Below, piece after piece: positions 57,511 through 64,000 of a stretch of 64,000 bases of DNA. The notes under the pieces were generated by a model. It was not told the DNA's origin. It saw only the letters and a program-made list of their open reading frames with translations, and ran no database searches. Position numbers and translations under genes: made by a program. Position 1 is the first letter of the stretch, and the number at the start of each line of letters is the position of its first letter. The DNA is taken from the NCBI RefSeq assembly GCF_013373865.1, contig NC_050475.1:11649182-11713181 (forward strand), written 5' to 3'. The stretch comes from Monomorium pharaonis (Eukaryota > Arthropoda > Insecta > Hymenoptera > Formicidae).

Positions 57511-57884
57511 CCCAGACAGCACATAATATTTCTGATAAATATTTATTAATATTTATTAATATTTATTAATATTTATTTTTTCAAAATATTATATAAATAT
57601 TTTACACATATTTTATATACACAAAGAAAAAAAATCTTTATTCAACATATTATTAAAATATAGACTAAATATTTTATATAATATTTATAGTAAATAAAAA
57701 ATAAAAATTTGTATAAGTGATATTTCATAAATGTTTTTATAATATTTATAATAAATCTTTATGATTTGTCAAATCTAAGACCACAAAAATATTTATAAAA
57801 TATTTGGATAAATATTTATAAAATATTTAAATAAATATTATAAATATTTTATAAATATTTTATAAATATTGCGTGCTGTCTGGG
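57511..57884. mobile_element. CCCAGACAGCAC MITE built of AATATTTAT words
   Basis: Ends CCCAGACAGCACATAATATT and AATATTGCGTGCTGTCTGGG. Nearly all the interior is AATATTTATAA-like words, forward on one side and inverted on the other. Confidence 0.9.
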
Positions 57885-58087
57885 GTATAATTTAGCTTTA
57901 TCAAAAAGACAGAGCAAAAACATATTTTTATAAGTTATTCTACATATTATTTCGCATATGTAAAAATCAGGAAATAACTGTAAATTTATATTTATTTATA
58001 AAAATATTAGTTAACTACAAGTTTCATGTTTCTGACATCTATTGAACTGATCTATAACAAATATGTATTTATGAGCATCAAGTGTTC

Positions 58088-58195
58088 ATGGATCATCACG
58101 AAGTACTAGGTTGCGTACGATCTTCGAAGTCAAGCAACATCGACGGCGGTTCAGAGTTGGACGGGTTACCGCGGAAGTAGGCAGTCCCAAATGTG
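58088..58195 (+). ncRNA. 5S-rRNA-like repeat, copy 3
   Basis: Plus strand: GGATCATCACGAAGTACTAG, GTTGCGTACGATCTTCGAAG, TCAAGCAACATCGACGGCGG, GTTGGACGGGTTACCGCGG. It aligns to 5S rRNA; the best-kept parts are box A and box C of the internal promoter. T9 at about 58247-58255 could terminate pol III. Sequence shared with copy 2 runs from about 58010 to 58290, so the repeated unit is about 280 bp. Confidence 0.65.
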
Positions 58196-58550
58196 TGACT
58201 ATGGTGTGATGAGTAACCATGCTTGTTGAGAAACAATAAAATTTATTTTTTTTTACATTATAATTGTTATTTCAATATTTTTGCAATGCAACATGTTATA
58301 TATTTATTTCATTACAGTTATGTTTTTAATGTGTCGATTACATATACATAACTGTTACAATTAAATATATAGCTGTTATATAACATTGTTTCTTCCTTGA
58401 GTGGGAAATTACAAGAAATGAGTATATTACAAGTTACAACTTCATTATATAACTTGTTATATTCGATTATACTGAATTATGTAATTATTATAGCATGGTT
58501 ATAAAAGTGTGTTTGCTGGGTTCTGACATATCTTTGCCGTATCCGTGTCA

Positions 58551-59924
58551 CTGTGAAGTTGGCACCGCAACTTTCTGCACCGCAAGTTTTTATAACAGTT
58601 CTACTCGCACCCTAAATAGTTCTAGAGTTCCTGATAAATTTCAGAAATAGTTCCGTTGATTTAGTTAAAAAAAATGAAATTTTAAAAAATGAGGTGCTAA
58701 CTTCCCGTGGCACCTTATTAATGAAAATTGAACGTTTTAACGGCAGTTCTACTTGCACCCGCAATAGTTCTAGAGTTCCTGATAGATTTTAGCAATAGTT
58801 CTGTACATTAAATATATTTAAACCATTTTTTAATTTGGCTGCTGGCACCGCGCCACAAGAGTAAAGTACCACTCTCTGGCGAGTTCCAGCCAACTTTATG
58901 ACACTTTCTAACAGTTCTGCAATAGTTTCAAAGCTTTTTGCAGGTTTCGTCGACAGTTCCAGTCTTTAAGCATTTTTTAACAATTTTTTTATTAGACGGC
59001 TGGCACCGCACAACAAGAGTAAACTACCATTTTATAGCGAGTTCCAGACGACTACATAGCATTTTTTAATAGTTCTGCAATAGTTCTGAAGTTTTTTGCA
59101 GGTTTCATCGACAGTTCCAGTCTTTATGCATTTTTAAACAATTTTTTTTTTTATTCTGACACCGCGGTATAAGAATACTACGTTATGGTATTTAAACTTC
59201 AGCCAATTTTATGGTATCTGACATGAATGTGTTAGTAATGTAATTGACATTTTTCAATTTTAGAGTTGAGTTAGTTAATTTATTTTTTAAACTAAGTTAA
59301 TGAAAGTTAATTGGTTATGAAATTAATTCTATTATGTTAAAAGTTACGTAAATAAATACTAATTTTATTAAATTTACTTTAAGGTTTATTTGGTTCTAGT
59401 TAAAGTAAAAGTTAATTTTGAGAAACTTTTTTTGTATTAAATTAAAAAGCTATATGATTTATTTAAGTTAAATTACCAACATAATTACAGTATTGATCGT
59501 CAAATATTTAATATTAATATAATATTTTATTTGCAAAAAACTTTGGAACTATCGCAGAACTGTTAGAAAATGTCATAAAGTTGGTTGGAACTCGCCAGAG
59601 AGTGGTACTTTACTCGACTCTTGTGGTGCGGTGCCAGCAGTCAAATTAAAAAATTGTTTAAATATATTTAATGTACAGAACTATTGCTAAAATCTATCAG
59701 GAACTCTAGAACTATTGCAGGTGCAAGTAGAATTGCTGTTAAAACGTTTAATTTTTATTAATGAAGTGCCTGGGGAAAATAGCACCTCATATTTTCAAAT
59801 TTCATTTTTTTAACTAAATCAACAGAATTATTTCTGAAACTTATCAGAAACTCTAAAACTATTTGGGGTGCTAGAACTGTCATAAAAACTTGCGGTGCAG
59901 AAAGTTGCGGTGCCAACTTTACAG
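58551..59924. mobile_element. long-TIR element with CTGTGAAGTTGGCACCGC ends
   Basis: The outer about 370 bp on each side are inverted copies (GCACCGCAACTTTCTGCACC and inverse; AAGAGTAAAGTACCACTCTC and inverse). The left half also has a direct repeat of about 170 bp (58820-58990 and 58995-59160) based on AGTTCTGCAATAGTT. No transposase. Confidence 0.88.
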
Positions 59925-60092
59925 TTGACGTATTTTTAAGAGTTTCTAAGAGTTGAAAAAGACTTGAACAAAAAATAAAAAATTCTAATTATTTCTACTG
60001 TAATTTTGTAAGAAGAAGAAGACTATACAACATGTTTCAGTCAACTCACAGTCGTATCTGTTAAAGCATGTTTAATCTCTATATCTGAAGAA

Positions 60093-60180
60093 ACGGTCAC
60101 CCATCCAAGTGTCAACCATCGCCGATGTTGCTTGACTTCGAAGACCATATGCATCCTAACGCCTCGTGATGATCCATGAA
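60093..60180 (-). ncRNA. 5S-rRNA-like repeat, copy 4 (decayed)
   Basis: Minus strand: GATCATCACGAGGCGTTAGG, ATGGTCTTCGAAGTCAAGCA, ACATCGGCGATGG, TTGGATGGGTGACCGTTTC. The shared 5' flank (ACAAATATGTATGCATAAAC) extends to about 60250. Confidence 0.55.
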
Positions 60181-60255
60181 AACTTCTTGTTTATGCATAC
60201 ATATTTGTTATAGATCATTACAATAGATGTTGTCAGAAGGATGAAACATGTATAG

Positions 60256-61250
60256 TTAACTTATATTTTTATAAATAAATATAAAATTTTACAGTTTTTT
60301 AAATTCATTTTTATATATGCGCGCAAAATAGCATGTGGAATAACTTATTAAAAAGTCTGTTTTTGCTCTGTTTATATAAAATCAAAAAAATTTTTTATGT
60401 CATTTTTTGTAATTTTTTAGTATTATTAATATATCCAAGTTACATTGTTTTGATAAATGTACTTTCTTTATGTTCTGTTTTAATCTATGTTTCTGAGAGA
60501 TTTAATTTACGCTTTTGTCACTCTTTTATTATATTATAATTCACTTTTCCTTTACACTTGATTTACGCTCCATTAATTGTAGAGATAAAAGATATGATGA
60601 GATATTATTTGGATAATAGTAATAGGATATCGTAAGATATTAATAGAATATTTTATGATATGTTATAATATTTTAAGATATTTTTTTGGGATATCGAAAT
60701 ATATTAATAGGATATCATATGATATTTTAAGATATTTTAAGATATTGTAAGGTATTTTTGTAAGATATCCCGCGTGCTACTCATTGGGATATCCGTAGGA
60801 TTACCTTCATTTGTCTAGGATAATTTGGGATATCTTCAGGATAAAGTGTGCTGTGTGGGACGTGATCCTAACGTGCAAGATATTCGTGGTGCTCACTCGC
60901 GCAACGAAAATCATTAGACGCTGGCAATTTATCAATGATAATGTATCAAGAACTTTCTAAAAATTGCAATTTATGCAGTACTTTTATAAAGATATACTAG
61001 AGGAGAAAAGATTTTGAAACAAATTTTTTTTTAATACGCTTTTCTTCCCCGAAGATATTTAAAGTGGACATTTGAAATAGTTTATTTTGTTATAAATTCA
61101 TCGATAAGTTTCTGATAAGATTTTGAATTGTTTAATTATAGCTCAGAAACTTATTTTTCTGCAAAGCTTTAATTCTTATTATTAAAAAAAATTACTATTA
61201 GTTTTTCTAGAATGCGAAAAATTTATTGTATTTATTTTGCTATTTGGAAA
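60256..61250. other. AT-rich DNA with GATATC-rich MITE remnant
   Basis: 60590-60866 is filled with GATATC/GGATATC words and ends GTGTGCTGTGTGGGA, the inverse of TCCCACACAGCACAC, fitting the CCCANNNAGCA set. The left end was not found. The frame 60333-60539 is hydrophobic AT-rich translation and not convincing. Confidence 0.45.
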
Positions 61251-61303
61251 ACTATGTATTAGCTACAACACAATTTAATAATTGTGTTGTAGTTAATACG
61301 TAG
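61251..61303. repeat. short hairpin
   Basis: ACTATGTATTAGCTACAACA and its inverse, arms about 25 bp, one or two mismatches. Confidence 0.8.
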
Positions 61304-63444
61304 TTTTTTATATATAGATGCATTCATTCTACCTATGATTCATCTTATCATGTTAAAAAATTAAATACGTTTTTTCAATTCACAGGCTTAAGATAAGACA
61401 CATCGCGATATCATATAACTTTTGTACTGTTGCTTAATATCTAGATATGTGAACAATCATTACTCAGCAATTCATCATGAGTCGATACAGTTAGCTAAGT
61501 TGTCGATAATTGCGACAATCTCATTCTTTGTGCAAATAAATCGTTATGCTTGCTAGTTTGATGAACAATATAAAACTTTTTGCGATAGCAATGATGGCAT
61601 TCAGCCTGTAATTATCTACTGCGCGCTTTCTCAAATAATGCTTTTCCAACTAAAGTCAAATTGATGAAAATCAGATTCTGCAAATATAGAGTGTCAAATA
61701 TATGTGCGTTAATGCTGATGAAGAGATAGAAGAAATCGAAATAAAAAAGTCCTACAATTTTGCGATGTTTGCAATAATTATCGAGTTATTAAATGTTAAA
61801 AACAGAAGGCGTAAAAAAATAATTATCTAAAAATATAATAGTATATTGTGTAACAAATATAGAAAGGTTGGTTTTTTTCAACAGTGCGGGAAGTGGATGC
61901 ATGAATCGAAGGCGAGTAAGTTGTATAAAATATAGACAAATTTTTGTGTAAATCGATTACATAATTATAAAGTCTGGATAAAGATGAGGACACAGCTTTT
62001 CTTCGTTCGATGACGCGAGATAGTTGAATCAAAGAGATAAAACTTGAGTGTCAAAACGTAAAATAATTAGAATCAGTCATGAAATGTCGATGTGACTATT
62101 GAAATGCGTAAAATTATTAATAGTATATTGTGTAATAAGGACGAAAAGTTGTCCTTTTCGACATAAATACGTTTATTCACACAAAGTTACGTTTCTTACT
62201 TTGCAATTTCGAGCAGACCTATACAGAAATATATATGTTTATGCTAAAAAAGCAATTACTCATTTTTCAGTATTCTTTTTTTAAGTAACAGTTTTAAGTA
62301 AGAGTTATTTTTACAAAGAATATCACCTTGACGAATAAGTCTTAAAATGTACCCTTTACTTGAAACAAGTAAGATTCACTTAAAATAAGCGTCTGTACAC
62401 ACACAAAAATGTGTACTTGAATTGAATAAGTATCATTTATTTTCAATAATTCATAAATTTATATATTACATCCGCACATTTATTGTAAGTTTATCATAAA
62501 TAAAAAATTTATTCAAAATATATTCTGAATTCTAGTAATTAGTGCTTCAATTAAGAATATTAAAGTTAAAATAAAAATTTGATTTACTTATTACTTTCAT
62601 TTTTCTTTCCAATTTAATTTTATAATATTTTTCGAGAAAGTATAAATGCTTTTTTAAGTATATGATAATGAGTTTTTCAAAAATTTCTGCTATATATTTT
62701 AAGAGTATTATTATTAAGAAAATATTTTTTATTAAAGATAACTGTTATTTAAGATAACTCATAAAAAAATAGTCAATTAACTAATCTCTTTCTTTATTGA
62801 AAATAATTATTACTTAATATAAGGAAACAAGTAAATTGTGTATTTGCTTTTTTTGGCAGTAAAATAAATATTTTTTGTGTGTAATATTACAATGTTAAAT
62901 GTTAAATTTATGCAAAAAAGAGCGCGCAGAAAGACAGTTCCGGGCCACCTAAGTTGTAGCACAGTTCGATGTGTCAGCACGGCTGCTGTTCGTGTTTCCA
63001 TCGCTGTTTCTGCATCCCATTGCATCACGCAGACGGCCGCAATTACGACTATGATTATTAAGCGTTTCCCGCTTTATAATTTATTATTAAGATATAATAA
63101 TAAAGAATCAGTATCAATTGTAATTTCCCAAAATAAATTTAGGTCTCATGGAAAAAGAAACGGTAAAAGAATTTGATATTATAGATAGTGGAGTTATAAA
63201 GGAACGATCGAGAATTAATCGAGAGAAATAAATTTACGTAGTTCGGTAGATCTTTATTACTACAAGATTTATATTTATAATTTAACATTTGATAAGAAAA
63301 AAAAAATTATAAATGATATAAATACCTATTGTAACATCGTAGTTTTCAGTTACATTGCAGAAATGTTGAAACATTGCAAATTATTGCAATATATTATTGT
63401 GGAGATATTGCAGGAACATAGAATTGTAACATTTTAGAAGAAAT
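61304..63444. other. AT-rich DNA with one CpG-bearing patch
   Basis: No gene recognised. 62920-63060 is less AT-rich and open on both strands; the minus frame starts with a hydrophobic stretch LIIIVVIAAVCVM, the plus frame (62877-63176) is 99 codons. Neither has convincing splice signals or a known domain. 63340-63430 resembles the TTGCAACATT family of 43582-44625. Confidence 0.4.
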
Positions 63445-63560
63445 CCTACCAAACACATGTAACGTGCCTGCTAGTTATTTAATACAAAACACCACGTGTT
63501 ATATTATAATTACATTGTTGAGTGGGAAATTACAACTGACAAGCACGTTATATGTAACTT
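63445..63560. mobile_element. CCCAGCAAACA MITE, copy 3 (ends decayed)
   Basis: CCTACCAAACACATGTAACG on the left, ACTGACAAGCACGTTATATG on the right, and GTTGAGTGGGAAATTACAAC in the middle as in copies 1 and 2. Confidence 0.85.
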
Positions 63561-63644
63561 ACAGCAGTATTTCAGAAATGTTTAAAACATGTTTTATAGC
63601 TGCTGTTTAAATATTTTTATTTACAACGTGTATATTTATGAGAG

Positions 63645-63939
63645 CGTCCGAAATGGCCACGCGTAAATTTGACTACGTTCGAAACGACCACGTCCCAAAT
63701 GGCAACGTTCGGAATAGCCACGTTTGAAACGGCCACCACGTTCGGAATGACTACGAGAAATATTGTACGGAGTTCAATTTGCCCACGTTTGAAACGACCA
63801 CGTCCGAAACGGCCACGTCCGAAATGGCCACGTTTGGAAAGGCCACGTTCGAAACGGCCACGTTCGAAACGGCCAAGTTCGGAATGGTCACGTTCGGAAC
63901 GGCCACGTTCGAAACGGCCACGTTCAAAATGGCCACGTA
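63645..63939. repeat. 15-bp minisatellite, unit GGCCACGTTCGAAAC
   Basis: About 19 units with substitutions, interrupted near 63750-63775. The unit is CpG-rich and a multiple of three, so frames are open on both strands (plus: ATFET repeats; minus: VAVSN repeats). The rest of the window to 64000 is unclassified. Confidence 0.95.
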
Positions 63940-64000
63940 TGTTTTACAAAATTTCCAGTACAATGCACACGGGTTAGGGACTTAGACGAGGTGAGTGTGG

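Larger units (their letters stand above)
56826..58520. mobile_element. composite CCCAGTAAACA/TTATAACA element with nested insertions
   Basis: Left CCCAGTAAACATATATTTTA, right TATAAAAGTGTGTTTGCTGGG. Both flanks repeat TTATAACA-like words. Inside are (TA)n, the MITE 57101-57410, the MITE 57511-57884 and a 5S-like repeat. It may be two overlapping copies, since a second CCAGCAAACAT start lies at 56999. Confidence 0.6.

Noticed and set aside
52868..58195. Genuine 5S rRNA genes
   Set aside because: Copies differ from each other and from 5S consensus, box A and box C are partly changed, and they sit in repeats rather than in a tandem array.
62810..63176. Opposed frames with a hydrophobic stretch
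   Set aside because: No start, splice or domain evidence strong enough; recorded only as a CpG-bearing patch.
63645..63939. CRISPR-like array
   Set aside because: Units are contiguous 15-mers without spacers in a eukaryotic context; it is a minisatellite.

Overview
The window looks like gene-poor, very AT-rich euchromatin of an insect. A hymenopteran, probably an ant, is my best guess: CpG is not depleted in the GC-rich islands, and the mix of CR1/Jockey-like and R1-like non-LTR elements, a Penelope-like element, Gypsy-like solo LTRs and many foldback MITEs fits such genomes. The species cannot be named from the sequence. No complete host gene was recognised. Host-gene evidence is limited to a possible coding exon with a splice donor (565-704), a CpG-rich possible 5' exon with a donor (37490-38038), and a possible terminal exon followed by AATAAA (54503-54772).

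Layout. 1-3436 is AT-rich with (GA)n and (AAT)n microsatellites and one GC-richer block. 3437-4384 is a solo LTR with a TATA box. 4663-27810 is a graveyard of retroelements. It holds non-LTR element A (minus, 4663-7136), a GC-rich possible LTR remnant (7763-9134), non-LTR B (minus, 9135-11775), and non-LTR C (minus, 11773-14640) split by a Mutator-like foldback transposon (13040-14441). These are followed by the 3' end of an R1-like element (14645-15605), a second solo LTR (17624-18618), a polypurine non-LTR remnant with a (TCTA)n tail (18690-20603), a short non-LTR 3' end (24064-24411) and non-LTR D (plus, 24412-27810). D carries a 76-bp inverted duplication and a microsatellite-bearing insertion.

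From about 28 kb to the end the DNA is dominated by DNA-transposon-like foldbacks and MITEs, many nested. A Penelope-like element (39080-41640) has reverse-transcriptase, GIY-YIG endonuclease and hammerhead-like remnants. Four related sequences resemble 5S rRNA (36434-36495, 52868-52987, 58088-58195, 60093-60180). A 15-bp minisatellite lies at 63645-63939.

The most interesting signals are these. (1) A set of otherwise unlike MITE families share the terminus CCCA-NNN-AGCA, and each is filled with its own short repeated motif. (2) The repeat family carries a 5S-rRNA-like pol III promoter region. (3) One Mutator-like insertion is so clean that conceptually removing it with one 9-bp duplication leaves the retrotransposon ORF1 in frame. 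All identifications come from reading the sequence; no database search was possible.
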